Origin: Mycolicibacillus parakoreensis
Lineage (GTDB): Bacteria; Actinomycetota; Actinomycetes; Mycobacteriales; Mycobacteriaceae
Assembly: GCF_022370835.2 (NCBI RefSeq)
Contig: NZ_CP092365.1
Location: 372,001-436,000, forward strand
Length of the DNA stretch: 64,000 nt
Direction: 5' to 3'
The translations under genes were made by a program, and so were the position numbers. The notes under the pieces were generated by a model. That model was not told where the DNA came from and ran no database searches. It saw only the letters and a list, made by a program, of their open reading frames with translations. Positions 40,665 to 49,501 of the stretch are shown piece by piece (the first letter of the stretch is position 1; each line of letters opens with the position of its first letter).

Positions 40665-41933
40665 TCAGCCGCCGTGCCAGCGTCGCTGGTGCTCGGCGTG
40701 GCTGCGCAGATAACCTCCGGCGGCGAAGAACGCGTCGTAGAAGTCGGTGTCGAGATGCTGGGCCTGCAGATACATCAGCACCTGCACGGTCGGCACCGTG
40801 CCGGGCAGCTTGCCGAACTCCTCGACGATGTAGGTGCCCTGGTGGGTGACCAGTTCGGCGATCCCGTCCGGCGGTAGCGCGCTGGCGCGCACCGCCGCAG
40901 TGTCGGCCCAGGGCCCGGCGGTGTCGCGGTGAAACGGGCCACCGGGTCCGAACTTGCGTTCCACCAGCGTGTCCACGGCGGCGGCCACCGAGCCGGTGTG
41001 CGCCGGGCACAACGTCTCGAAATAGCCCGGCAGGCCAGTGGGATTGGCCATCGCCCACCGGTCGTCGTGCTCGGCGTGAAACCCCAAGCCGGGTGCGCGC
41101 GGGTCCCCGGACCCGCCGAGCACCGACACCCGGTCGAGCCCGTCGAAGATCCACCCGCCCAGCCCGATCGCCTGCAGGGCCAGCATCCCGTTGTGCGCGG
41201 CGATCGCCAGCTCCGCGCTGGCCTCGCTGAGCGTGTACTGCTCGACGAACGACAGCGGAACCGGATCGTCGGCGTGCGCCAGCGAGGCGAACCGCGCCAT
41301 CCCGGGCAGCGCACGCCCGTGGACGTCGTCGACGATGGGGTAGCCGTTGGCGGCGAAGAACCACAGGTTCTCCAACAGATGCTCGGCCAGATCGGCCACC
41401 GGGAACGCCAGCAGGCTGCCCGGATGGTTGGCGACCCAGGTGTTGTGGCCCTCCATGTAGGGCTCCTCGCGGGGCAGCTCCAACCGGCGCGGCGAGATCT
41501 GCACAAACCGCTCGGCGGTGGTGCTGATCCAGTCGGCGAGATCGGTGATCGGTGCCGGCGCCCGGTCGCGGGTGTCGAGCAGATAGGTCCCGCTGTCGTC
41601 GGTGAAGAACACCCGGCTGGTGTGGAACCCGGCCGCCGAGCCGAAGGTGCGCCCGGTGGCGCTGCCGGAGTAGTTGGGCCACGCCGGGGCGTAGCCCGGA
41701 TGGTGGGTGATGCCGTCGTGCCAGCCGGTGACCCCGGCGACGAACGACAGCACCAGCGCGCGTTCCACCTCGCTCAGCGGCGCGACCGGCCGGCGGCTGG
41801 TGAACGCCAACGCACCCGCCGGGATCCGCCCGCCCACCGGGAAACGCCGGGAGCGGCGCCCGACGACGGCGTCGACGAGCGGGAAGCGGGCGACCTCGGC
41901 CAGTGCGGCCCGCTCGTGCTCGTCCAGCCTCAA
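40665..41933 (-). CDS. Conserved protein of unknown function
   Basis: A protein of 422 residues from a TTG at 41933, or 444 from a GTG at 41999 that would overlap the upstream gene by 61 bases. The start is uncertain and no good ribosome binding site is seen for either. There is no signal peptide or membrane helix. Segments such as RRSRRFPVGG followed by PLSEVERALVLSFVAGVTGW, and GSAAGFHTSRVFF, faintly recall nitroreductase-like (SagB-type) proteins, but this is weak. Conserved-looking aromatic and His-rich stretches (GHNTWVANHPGSLLAFP, YLQAQHLDTDFYDAFFAAGG) suggest a folded enzyme. Its stop abuts the reductase remnant. Confidence 0.6.
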   Translation of the reverse strand: MRLDEHERAALAEVARFPLVDAVVGRRSRRFPVGGRIPAGALAFTSRRPVAPLSEVERALVLSFVAGVTGWHDGITHHPGYAPAWPNYSGSATGRTFGSAAGFHTSRVFFTDDSGTYLLDTRDRAPAPITDLADWISTTAERFVQISPRRLELPREEPYMEGHNTWVANHPGSLLAFPVADLAEHLLENLWFFAANGYPIVDDVHGRALPGMARFASLAHADDPVPLSFVEQYTLSEASAELAIAAHNGMLALQAIGLGGWIFDGLDRVSVLGGSGDPRAPGLGFHAEHDDRWAMANPTGLPGYFETLCPAHTGSVAAAVDTLVERKFGPGGPFHRDTAGPWADTAAVRASALPPDGIAELVTHQGTYIVEEFGKLPGTVPTVQVLMYLQAQHLDTDFYDAFFAAGGYLRSHAEHQRRWHGG

Positions 41934-41938
41934 GGGGG

Positions 41939-42325
41939 TTATTCGGTGATCGTCTCGATCAGGGTGGCCAAATGCCCGGGGGTCAGTTCCACCCCGCACT
42001 CGTTGCGCATGTCGGTCAGCGGGCGGGCGATGCCCTGCAGCTCCAGCAGCTCACCGGGGTGGCCGGTGAAGTAGCCGCGCACCGAGTCGCGGGCGTCGGC
42101 GGGGGACTGCTTGGCGGCCTCGGTGACCACGTCGTTGGCCTCGGGGTGGTCGTCGAAGAACCCGGCGACCTGGTTGAGCACGCCGCTGGCGGTGCTCGAC
42201 AACGCCCCGGCGGTGCACGGCGGTGCCGCGGCGGCGGGTGCGGCGGCGGCGATTCCACCCGCCAGCCCGATCGCGGCCACACCGACCGCGAGGTGGGGCA
42301 AGTGGGTCCGGCGGGTGCTCGTCAT
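41939..42325 (-). CDS. Small exported haemophore-like protein
   Basis: A 128-residue protein with a signal peptide (cleavage near PAAAA/PPC) and a mature helical domain of about 90 residues carrying two cysteines (PPCTAGALSS and NECGVELT) and the pattern FFDDHPEANDV...YFTGHPGELLELQGI. This resembles the mycobacterial haemophore haem-binding family (Rv0203-like). The family binds haem outside the cell for uptake or transport. The ATG at 42325 has GGAATCC-type weak upstream sequence. Confidence 0.75.
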   Translation of the reverse strand: MTSTRRTHLPHLAVGVAAIGLAGGIAAAAPAAAAPPCTAGALSSTASGVLNQVAGFFDDHPEANDVVTEAAKQSPADARDSVRGYFTGHPGELLELQGIARPLTDMRNECGVELTPGHLATLIETITE

Positions 42326-42383
42326 GGGAATCCTTATAAACGTGTGGGCGGGAACCTTCGTCAACCTACCGCAGCTTTGCGGT

Positions 42384-43556
42384 TCACCGCAGCCGGTCAC
42401 CGAGGCGACGCAGCCCCTCGGTGATGTCGGCGGTCGGCCCCGCGAACGACAGCCGCACCCAGGTGTTCCCGCCGCCGGGGTCGAAATCCACCCCGGGAGC
42501 CAGCGCAACCCCGGTGTCGGCCAACAGCTCCGCGCAGAACCGCAACGAGTCGTCGGTGTGGTCGGCCACGTCGGCGTAGACGTAGAACGCCCCGTCGGTG
42601 GGGGCCAGCCGGGTCACGCCCAGCGCGCGCAGCCCGTCGAGAAGCAGCGCGCGGTTGGTGCCGTAGTGGCGCAGATGGCTCTCGGCCTCGTCGATCGCGG
42701 CCGGGGTGAACGCCGCCACCGCCGCGTACTGGGCCGGCGCCGGCGGGCAGATGGTGAGGTTGCCGGCCAGCCGGTCCACCGCGCGGCGCAGCGCCGGCGG
42801 TACCAGCAGCCAGCCCAGACGCCACCCGGTCATCGCGAAGTATTTGGAGAAACTGTTGGCCACCACCGCATTGCGGGAGCTCTGCCACGCGCAGCTGGTC
42901 TCCGGTGCGCCCGGGTAGACCAGGCCGTGGTAGACCTCGTCGCTGATCAGCCGTACCCGGTGGCGGTCACACCAGGCGGCGATCGCGGCCAGTTCCGCCG
43001 GATCGATCACGGTGCCGGTGGGGTTGGCCGGGCTGGCCACGATCACCCCCGCCAGCGGGGCGGTCTCGGCGGCCGCGGCGAGCATCGCCACCGTCGGCTG
43101 GTAGCGGGTCGCCGGCCCGCACGCCACCTCGACGACCTCGCAGCCGAGCGCGGTCAAGATGTTGCGGTAGCACGGATAGCCGGGGCTGGCGATCGCCACC
43201 CGGTCCCCGGGGTCGAAGCAGGCCAGAAACGCCAGCAGAAACCCCCCGGAGGAGCCGGTGGTGATCACCACGTCGTCGGGCTCGACCGTCAGGTCGTAGC
43301 GGCGGTAGGACTCGGCGATGGCGCCGCGCAGCTCCGGGATCCCCAGTGCGACGGTGTATCCGAGCTCGTTGCGCTCCAGGGCGGCCGCCGCGGCCGCGCG
43401 CACCGGCTGCGGTGCCCCCGCGCTGGGCTGGCCGGCCGACAGGTTCACCACGTCGCCGTGGCTGTGTTGGCGCTGCGCGGCGGCGCGCCACACGTCCATG
43501 ACGTGAAACGGCGGGATCCCGGCCCGCCGTGCCACCCGCTCCAGCGGTGCGCTCAC
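42384..43556 (-). CDS. aspB: PLP-dependent aminotransferase AspB-like
   Basis: A 390-residue fold-type I aminotransferase with SPANPTGTVI, the aldimine lysine in NSFSKYFAMTGWRLGW and a distal Arg in NTWVRLSFAG. It corresponds to Rv3565 (AspB), which sits at the end of the fadE31-33 operon in M. tuberculosis. The substrate is not proven. The GTG start overlaps the lipase stop (GTGA), so it belongs to the same KstR2-side operon. Confidence 0.85.
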   Translation of the reverse strand: MSAPLERVARRAGIPPFHVMDVWRAAAQRQHSHGDVVNLSAGQPSAGAPQPVRAAAAAALERNELGYTVALGIPELRGAIAESYRRYDLTVEPDDVVITTGSSGGFLLAFLACFDPGDRVAIASPGYPCYRNILTALGCEVVEVACGPATRYQPTVAMLAAAAETAPLAGVIVASPANPTGTVIDPAELAAIAAWCDRHRVRLISDEVYHGLVYPGAPETSCAWQSSRNAVVANSFSKYFAMTGWRLGWLLVPPALRRAVDRLAGNLTICPPAPAQYAAVAAFTPAAIDEAESHLRHYGTNRALLLDGLRALGVTRLAPTDGAFYVYADVADHTDDSLRFCAELLADTGVALAPGVDFDPGGGNTWVRLSFAGPTADITEGLRRLGDRLR

Positions 43557-44776
43557 CCGGCCATCACCCGGTGCAGAAACGCGGTGGAGTCCGGGATCGA
43601 GGCCAGCACCGTGCCGGAGTGGTCCTCGTCGGGGTAGATGTGCAGTTCCACCGGCTGGCCGTGGGCGCGCAGCTGTTCGTCGAGCAGCTGCGAGGACCGG
43701 GCCGGCACGTCGGTGTCACGCAGCCCCGCCCCGAGGAAGATCGGCCGGTCATACCCGTCGACCGGGGTGCCCATGAAGGCGTCGAGGGCGGCCTCGACGC
43801 CCGGCAGCGTGGCGACCGGGGCGGCGAACAGCTCGGGCAGGGCGGTGGTGCCGGCCAGCCGGTCGAGGGCGGGTTTGCAGACGGTCTCGGCCGCGTCGAC
43901 CAGTTCGAGCCCGCGCGCGCTCAGCACGTCGTCGACGCCGAGGTCCGGACGCGCCTCGCGCAGCGCGGCGAAGATGTAGGAGGCGTAGCTGATCGCCGCC
44001 GGCGGCAGCGGGCCGGTGTCCAGGTCGGGCCCGGCCTGCAGGATGACCCGTTCGATGTTGGCCGGGGTGCCGGTGGCGACCACGCCGCGGTAGTCCAGGT
44101 CGTCGCCGGCCGTCAACCGATCGGCCCACCAGGCGCTGTTGACCGCGGCGCCGCCGCCCTGGGACTGCCCGACGATCGCCCACTTCGCCGACAGCGGCAG
44201 ATCCAGCTGGTGGACCGCCTTGACCGAGTCGATCACCGAATGCGCCTCGGTGGCGCTGTTGAGATAGCTCATCAACCCCGGCGTGCCCAGCCCGACGTAG
44301 TCGGTGCCGACCACCGCATACCCCTGGTCCAGCCAGTGCGACAGGTAGTCGTCGTCGCGGGGGCTGCGCGGATGCGCCGACGGGGTGCAGTCGTCGCCGA
44401 GCCCGACGGTGCCGTGCGCCCACGCGATCACCGGCCATCCGCCCGGCGGCGCGGCGGCGTGCGGGACGAACACCGCCGCGGTGCTCACCGCCGGCCGATC
44501 GTGCTGATCGGGGGTGGCGTAGAGGATCCGCAGCGCGCGGGCGGCGCCGCGCACCGACAGCGCGGGGTCCAGGTCGACGGCGGTGATCAGCGTGCCGGCC
44601 GGCGGGATCGGCCCGGCGTAGTGGCGCGCGTCGAGCCCCGACCAGTTCGGGGCCGTCTCGGCGTGCGCCGACGGTGTCGAGGCGGGCAGGACCACCGCCG
44701 CCAGCAGCGCCAGCACCGCGGTGACCACCACGGCCGGCGCCGGGCCGCGCCCCGGGGTGAGCCGACGGAGAGCCAT
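43553..44776 (-). CDS. Exported lipase of the secretory LIP family
   Basis: A 407-residue protein with a signal peptide (cleavage near AHAETA) and an alpha/beta-hydrolase domain. The nucleophile elbow is GQSQGGGAAV, the oxyanion region WAHGTVGLGDDC, and the late DEDHSGTVLASIPD carries the likely Asp/His. Such enzymes hydrolyse triacylglycerol or other esters outside the cell. It sits between fadE33 and aspB, where M. tuberculosis has no gene, and its overlap with aspB indicates co-translation. Confidence 0.85.
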   Translation of the reverse strand: MALRRLTPGRGPAPAVVVTAVLALLAAVVLPASTPSAHAETAPNWSGLDARHYAGPIPPAGTLITAVDLDPALSVRGAARALRILYATPDQHDRPAVSTAAVFVPHAAAPPGGWPVIAWAHGTVGLGDDCTPSAHPRSPRDDDYLSHWLDQGYAVVGTDYVGLGTPGLMSYLNSATEAHSVIDSVKAVHQLDLPLSAKWAIVGQSQGGGAAVNSAWWADRLTAGDDLDYRGVVATGTPANIERVILQAGPDLDTGPLPPAAISYASYIFAALREARPDLGVDDVLSARGLELVDAAETVCKPALDRLAGTTALPELFAAPVATLPGVEAALDAFMGTPVDGYDRPIFLGAGLRDTDVPARSSQLLDEQLRAHGQPVELHIYPDEDHSGTVLASIPDSTAFLHRVMAG

Positions 44777-44781
44777 GGCCC

Positions 44782-45747
44782 TCACCGTACTGAGCCGGTG
44801 AGCACCTCGGCTTCCAAACGGCGCAGATACTCGTCGGGTGAACCGAGTAGCTGCGAGCTGCCGTGTGCCCGTTTGAAATACAGCTGGATGTCGCTCTCCC
44901 ACGTGATCGCGATCCCGCCGTGCAGCTGGATCGCCTCGGCGGCAACGGCGTTGAAGGCCTCGCCGGCGGTGACGCGGGCCAGCGCCGCCGAGGTCGGGTT
45001 CACCGCGTCGAGGGCCTCGGCGACCACCGCGCGTGCCGAGGCGACCGCCACGTGCAGGTCGGCCATGCGGTGTTTGAGCGCCTGGAAGCTGCCGATCGGA
45101 CGGCCGAACTGCACCCGGCTCTTGGTGTAGTCGACGGTGAGTGCCAGGCAGCGCGCCGCCGCCCCGATCTGCTCGGCGGCCAGCAGCACCGCCGCGTAGT
45201 CGCCGATCCCGGGATCGGGGGCCACATCGGTGGTCTCCGCGGGCGTGATGCGCCCCAGCCGTCGGGTGGGGTCCATGGTGGCCAGCGGTGTGGCCTGAAA
45301 CGTCGCCCACCGGGTGAGCCGGTCGGCCTCGACGCCGATCACCACGTCGTCGGGCCCGACCAGGTCGCCGTTGAGCGCGTAGTCGGGGTCGAGGGCCACC
45401 GTGCCGATCGCCTCCCCGGCGGCGAGGCGCTCCAGAGCCGCCGCGTCGGGGTCGTCGGCGGCCAGCAGCGCCAGCTCGGCCAGCGTGGTGCCCAGCAGCG
45501 GGGTGGGCACCAGCGCCTTGCCCAGCTCTTCGAGCACCACCGCGGCGTCGGCGAGCTGCCCGCCGGCACCGCCGAGCGGCTCGGGCACCACCAGCGCGGC
45601 GGCCCCGACCTGTTCGCACAGCAGCGTCCAGAGCGCCGTGTCGTAGCCGCGCTCGGACTCCATCGCGGTGCGCACCGCCTCGGGCCCGGCGTGCTTGTCG
45701 ATCAGCGCGGCCACCGTCGAGGCCAGCAGCGCGCGTTCGGAACTCAT
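44782..45747 (-). CDS. fadE33: Acyl-CoA dehydrogenase FadE33
   Basis: A 321-residue acyl-CoA dehydrogenase homologue of the steroid heteromeric type (SRVQFGRPIGSFQALKHRMADLH, IQLHGGIAITWESDIQLYFKRA). It is shorter than a classical FadE (about 380 residues) and probably forms an alpha2beta2 complex with a partner that has the catalytic base. It corresponds to Rv3564 in the KstR2 regulon for HIP degradation. Its start codon lies inside a 20-bp tandem duplication. Confidence 0.92.
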   Translation of the reverse strand: MSSERALLASTVAALIDKHAGPEAVRTAMESERGYDTALWTLLCEQVGAAALVVPEPLGGAGGQLADAAVVLEELGKALVPTPLLGTTLAELALLAADDPDAAALERLAAGEAIGTVALDPDYALNGDLVGPDDVVIGVEADRLTRWATFQATPLATMDPTRRLGRITPAETTDVAPDPGIGDYAAVLLAAEQIGAAARCLALTVDYTKSRVQFGRPIGSFQALKHRMADLHVAVASARAVVAEALDAVNPTSAALARVTAGEAFNAVAAEAIQLHGGIAITWESDIQLYFKRAHGSSQLLGSPDEYLRRLEAEVLTGSVR

Positions 45748-45781
45748 GTCTAGATCGCCTCACTCATGTCTAGATCGCCTC
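45742..45781. repeat. 20-bp perfect tandem duplication at the fadE32/fadE33 junction
   Basis: ACTCATGTCTAGATCGCCTC occurs at 45742-45761 and again at 45762-45781. Each copy contains, on the minus strand, a TAG stop and an ATG start. The result is fadE32 stop, then ATG-AGT-GAG-GCG-ATC-TAG, then the fadE33 ATG. Confidence 0.95.
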
Positions 45782-46741
45782 CAAGACCCGGCGCCGGTGG
45801 GTGGCCGCATTGCCCCACGCCGGGCGCAGCGCCTGCACCCGCAGCAGCCACAGCGACAGGTCGTGTTCGGCGGTGAACCCGATCGCGCCGTGGGTCTGCA
45901 GCGCGGACTGGGCGGCCAGCAACGCCGCGTCGGCGGCGGCCACCTTGGCCGCGCTGACGTCGCGGGCGGTGTCGGTGCCGTGCTCGGCCAGCGACAGCGC
46001 CGCCCCGTAGAGCAGCGGACGGGCCAACTCCAGCGCGATGTGGACGTCGGCCAGCTTGTGTTTGATCGCCTGATACGAGCCGATCACCCGGCCGAACTGG
46101 GTGCGCTGGGTGGCGTAGTCGACCGAGGCGTCCAGCAGGGCCTGCCCGGCGCCGATCAACTGCGCGGCGGTGCCCAGCGCCCCGAACTCGTAGGCGCGAG
46201 CGGTGTCGGCGTCCCAGCGCGCACCGGTGGGGTCCACCGCGAAGCCGGTGCGGGTCGGATCCACCGAGGCGAACCCGGCGCCGGGTTCGGCGACGGCGAC
46301 GACGCCGCTGCCCGGCGCGGCGTGCAGCACCAGCCCGGCGACGTCGGCGTTGACCGCCCGTGGCACCGCCGGGGGAGCGGCCACGGTCACGATCAGCTCC
46401 CCGGCGGCCAGCGCGCCGGCGCGCTCGGCCTCGTCGGGGGCGCCGGAGAGCAGCAGCGGGGCCACCGCGATCGACTCGGTCACCGGGCCGGGCACACACC
46501 AGCGCCCGCAGCGTTCCAGGGCCACCATCAGGTCGACTGGATGGGCCCCGATGCCGTCGTGACGTTCGGGCACCAGCAGTGCGGTGACCCCCAGGTCGGC
46601 CAGTCGAGACCAGATCCGGCGGCCCGCCGCGGTGTCTCCGGCTGCCCAGGCGCGCACCGCGGCCGGGACGTCGGCGGCGCCCAGCGCCGCGTCGATACTG
46701 GTGGCGAAGTCGCGCTGCTGCGCGTCGAGATCAAATTTCAC
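45770..46741 (-). CDS. fadE32: Acyl-CoA dehydrogenase FadE32
   Basis: A 323-residue acyl-CoA dehydrogenase of the heteromeric steroid type (RTQFGRVIGSYQAIKHKLADVH, LQTHGAIGFTAEHDLSLWLLR). FadE31/FadE32 act together on HIP-derived CoA esters; this matches Rv3563. The GTG at 46741 overlaps the fadE31 stop. The C-terminus EAI ends at the first TAG of the duplicated junction. Confidence 0.92.
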   Translation of the reverse strand: MKFDLDAQQRDFATSIDAALGAADVPAAVRAWAAGDTAAGRRIWSRLADLGVTALLVPERHDGIGAHPVDLMVALERCGRWCVPGPVTESIAVAPLLLSGAPDEAERAGALAAGELIVTVAAPPAVPRAVNADVAGLVLHAAPGSGVVAVAEPGAGFASVDPTRTGFAVDPTGARWDADTARAYEFGALGTAAQLIGAGQALLDASVDYATQRTQFGRVIGSYQAIKHKLADVHIALELARPLLYGAALSLAEHGTDTARDVSAAKVAAADAALLAAQSALQTHGAIGFTAEHDLSLWLLRVQALRPAWGNAATHRRRVLEAI

Positions 46742-47886
46742 TTCTTCTCCCGGGGCAGGCCCAGCAGTCGCTCGGCGATGATGTTGCGCTGAATTTCGTT
46801 GGTTCCGGCGTAGATCGGCCCGCCCAGGGCGAACAGGTAGCCGTGCATCCACGGGTCGGCCAGCTCGCCGTCGGCGCCGCGGATGTCCAACGCGGTCTGG
46901 TGCAGCGCCACATCGAGATCCGACCAGAACACCTTGGTCACCGACGATTCGGCACCCAGCTCCCCGCCGGCGGCCAACCGGGTGACGGTGCCGAAGGTGT
47001 GCAGCCGGTAGGCCTGCGCCTTGATCCAGGCGTCGGCCACCCGGTCGCCGTAGAGGGGGTCGGGCCCGCCCTGCTCGGCCCCGGCGGACTTCCACAGCGC
47101 GGCGAGCCGTTCGGCGCCGACGAGGAAGCGCGCCGGGCTGCGCAGCGACATGCCGCGCTCGTTGCTCGAGGTGCTCATCGCCGCCCGCCAGCCCTGGTGC
47201 GGCTCGCCGATCACGTCGTTGTCGGGCACGAACACGTCGTCGAGGAAGATCTCGCCGAACCCGGTCTCCCCGCCGAGCTGCTCGATCGCGCGCACCGTCA
47301 CGCCCTCGGCGGCCAGGTCGAACATGAAGTAGGTCAGCCCGCGGTGGCGCTGGGCGTCCGGGTCGGAGCGGAACAGCCCGAAGCCGCGCTCGCCGAACGG
47401 GGCCCGCGAACTCCAGATCTTCTGCCCGTTGAGCCGCCAGCCGCCGTCGACCCTGGTCGCCGTGGAGCGCAGCGACGCCAGATCGCTGCCGGATTCGGGC
47501 TCCGACCAGGCCTGCGCCCAGATCTCCTCGCCGGAGGCCATCTTCGGCAGCACCCGGTCGAGCTGCTCGTCGGTGCCGTGGGCGAACAGCGTCGGCGCCA
47601 GCATCGAGGTGCCGTTGGCGCTGGCGCGCGCCGGCGCCCCGGCGCGGAAGTACTCCTCTTCGAACACCACCCACTGCAGCAGGGTGGCGTCGCGCCCGCC
47701 GTAGCGCTTCGGCCAGGCGATCACCGACAGCCCGGCGTCGAAGAGCACCTTGTCCCAGCGGCGGTGCTGCTCGAAACCCTCGGCGGTGTCATAGGAGCGG
47801 GTCGGAAACGCCGCGGTGTTGGCCGCTAAGAACTCGCGCACCTCGGCGCGGAACGCCTCGGTGTCGGCGTCGAACTGCAGATCCAT
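46738..47886 (-). CDS. fadE31: Acyl-CoA dehydrogenase FadE31
   Basis: A 382-residue acyl-CoA dehydrogenase (SEPESGSDLASLRSTATR, LNGQKIWSSRA, YAGTNEIQRNIIAERLLGLPREKK), partner of FadE32. It corresponds to Rv3562. Translation is coupled to fadD3 by TGATG. The C-terminal motif GTNEIQRNI is the FAD/substrate loop of the family. Confidence 0.93.
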   Translation of the reverse strand: MDLQFDADTEAFRAEVREFLAANTAAFPTRSYDTAEGFEQHRRWDKVLFDAGLSVIAWPKRYGGRDATLLQWVVFEEEYFRAGAPARASANGTSMLAPTLFAHGTDEQLDRVLPKMASGEEIWAQAWSEPESGSDLASLRSTATRVDGGWRLNGQKIWSSRAPFGERGFGLFRSDPDAQRHRGLTYFMFDLAAEGVTVRAIEQLGGETGFGEIFLDDVFVPDNDVIGEPHQGWRAAMSTSSNERGMSLRSPARFLVGAERLAALWKSAGAEQGGPDPLYGDRVADAWIKAQAYRLHTFGTVTRLAAGGELGAESSVTKVFWSDLDVALHQTALDIRGADGELADPWMHGYLFALGGPIYAGTNEIQRNIIAERLLGLPREKK

Positions 47887-49415
47887 CAGGTCATCTCTCT
47901 CAACTGGGGTTTGACCACCTTGCCGCCCGGGTTGCGCGGCAGCGTGGAAACGAACACCACCGACCGTGGCGTCTTGAAGTTCGCCAGGTGCTGTCTGGCG
48001 TAGCCGATCACCGCGGCCTCGTCGAGCTCGGCGCCGGGCGCGGCGACGACGAACGCTTTGCCGACCTCCCCGAGCCGCGCGTCGGGCACCCCGATCACCG
48101 CCACGTCGGCCACCCCGGGAAGGCGGGCCAACACCTGTTCGGTCTCGGCCGGGTAGACGTTGAACCCGCCGCAGATGTACATGTCCTTGAGCCGGTCGGT
48201 GATCGCCAGGTTGCCGGCCGCGTCGAGGGTGCCGACGTCGCCGGTGTGCAACCAGCCGTCGGCGTCGATCGCCGCGGCGGTGGCCTCCGGGTCGTCGAGG
48301 TAGCCCAGCATCACGTTCGGCCCGCGCAGCAACACCTCGCCGGTCTGGGCGGCGAGGCGCAGCTCGAAGTCGGCGATGGGGCGTCCGCAGGTGGTGGCCA
48401 CGGTGACCGCGTCGTCGTCGGGGCGGCACATGGTGCCGAAGCCGGCGGCCTCAGTGAGCCCGTAGGCGGTGAGCACGATGTCGATGTCGAGTTCGGACTG
48501 CATCCGTTCGATGAGCACCACCGGCACCGTGGCCGCGCCGGTGACCGCGAACCGCAGCGAGGTCAGGTCGAACTCGCCGCGGCGCGGATGGTCCAGCAGC
48601 ATCTGGTAGATCGTCGGCGGGCCGGGCAGCACCGTGACCCGCTGCTCGGCGACCGTGCGCATCGCCGCCACCGGGTCGAACGTCGGCTGCGGGATCAGCG
48701 CCGCCCCGGTCTGCAGGCAGGCCAGGATGCCGGCCTTGTACCCGAAATTGTGGAAGAACGGGTTGATCGCCAGATAGCGGTCGGTGGCGCGCATCCGTCC
48801 GCACGACGCCCAGGCGGCCGCACCGGCCAGCGACTGCCGGTGCGCGCAGAGCACACCCTTGCTGCGCCCGGTGGTGCCGGAGGTGAACAGGATGTCGGCG
48901 ACGTCGTCGGCGCCGACCTGCGCGGCCCGGGCGTCGACGGCGGCCTCGTCGACCGACGCCCCGGTGTCGACGAACTCGGCCCAGGTGCCGTCGTCGGCCT
49001 CCACCGGCACCCGCACGAGCGTGCGCAGCGCCGGCAGCGCCGCGCGGTCGAGGGCGCCGACCCGGTCGGCGCCGAGGAAGCGGCCCATCGCGATGAGCAG
49101 CGGCGCCTCGGTGCGGGCCAGGATGTCGGTCGCCTCGGCGGCGGTGTAGCGGGTGTTCAGCGGCACCAGCACCGCGCCGGCGTAATGGGTCGCCAGACAC
49201 GCCACCACCCAGTGCCAGGTGTTCGGCGACCAGATCGCCACCCGGTCGCCGGCGGCCACCCCGGCGGCGATCATCGCGGCGGCCGCCCGGCGGACCTCGC
49301 TGCGCAGCGCGGCGTAGCCGAGCCGACGATCGGCGCCGAGCACCGCGGGCGCGTCGGGACGCTCGGCGGCGATCCGGTCGAGCACCGCAGGGGTGGTCCG
49401 CGGATCGCTGGTCAT
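47886..49415 (-). CDS. fadD3: HIP-CoA synthetase FadD3
   Basis: FadD3 activates HIP (the remaining steroid C and D rings) with CoA. The 509-residue ANL-family ligase has the P-loop LFTSGTTGRSKG, the A5 motif TAYGLTEAAG, the A7/A8 region GWLHTGDVGTLDAAGNLAITDRLKDMYI and the late catalytic Lys in NPGGKVVK. GAGGAG precedes the ATG. It is divergent from fadE30 with a KstR2 box between. It corresponds to Rv3561. Confidence 0.94.
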   Translation of the reverse strand: MTSDPRTTPAVLDRIAAERPDAPAVLGADRRLGYAALRSEVRRAAAAMIAAGVAAGDRVAIWSPNTWHWVVACLATHYAGAVLVPLNTRYTAAEATDILARTEAPLLIAMGRFLGADRVGALDRAALPALRTLVRVPVEADDGTWAEFVDTGASVDEAAVDARAAQVGADDVADILFTSGTTGRSKGVLCAHRQSLAGAAAWASCGRMRATDRYLAINPFFHNFGYKAGILACLQTGAALIPQPTFDPVAAMRTVAEQRVTVLPGPPTIYQMLLDHPRRGEFDLTSLRFAVTGAATVPVVLIERMQSELDIDIVLTAYGLTEAAGFGTMCRPDDDAVTVATTCGRPIADFELRLAAQTGEVLLRGPNVMLGYLDDPEATAAAIDADGWLHTGDVGTLDAAGNLAITDRLKDMYICGGFNVYPAETEQVLARLPGVADVAVIGVPDARLGEVGKAFVVAAPGAELDEAAVIGYARQHLANFKTPRSVVFVSTLPRNPGGKVVKPQLREMT

Positions 49416-49471
49416 GACGCTCCTCGGAATCCGCCGCCCGGCGCGGGCCAACAAAACAAGTGGGCTAACAA

Positions 49472-49485
49472 AGCAAGTGCTTGGT
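49472..49485. promoter_or_regulatory. KstR2 operator (fadD3/fadE30)
   Basis: AGCAAGTGCTTGGT fits the KstR2 consensus AnCAAGnnCTTGnT exactly. It lies in the 86-bp divergent gap and directly upstream of the fadE30 -10 box, so repressor binding should block both promoters. Confidence 0.92.
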
Positions 49486-49489
49486 AGGT

Positions 49490-49501
49490 TAGCCTACAGG
49501 G
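49490..49501 (+). promoter_or_regulatory. Leaderless-type promoter of fadE30
   Basis: TAGCCT (49490-49495) ends six bases before the GTG at 49502. The KstR2 box ends four bases before the hexamer. Confidence 0.6.

Noticed and set aside
45750..46499. Minus-strand alternative frame ending in DMSEAI across the fadE32 gene
   Set aside because: It is a shadow frame; only its last five codons coincide with the mini-ORF made by the 20-bp duplication.
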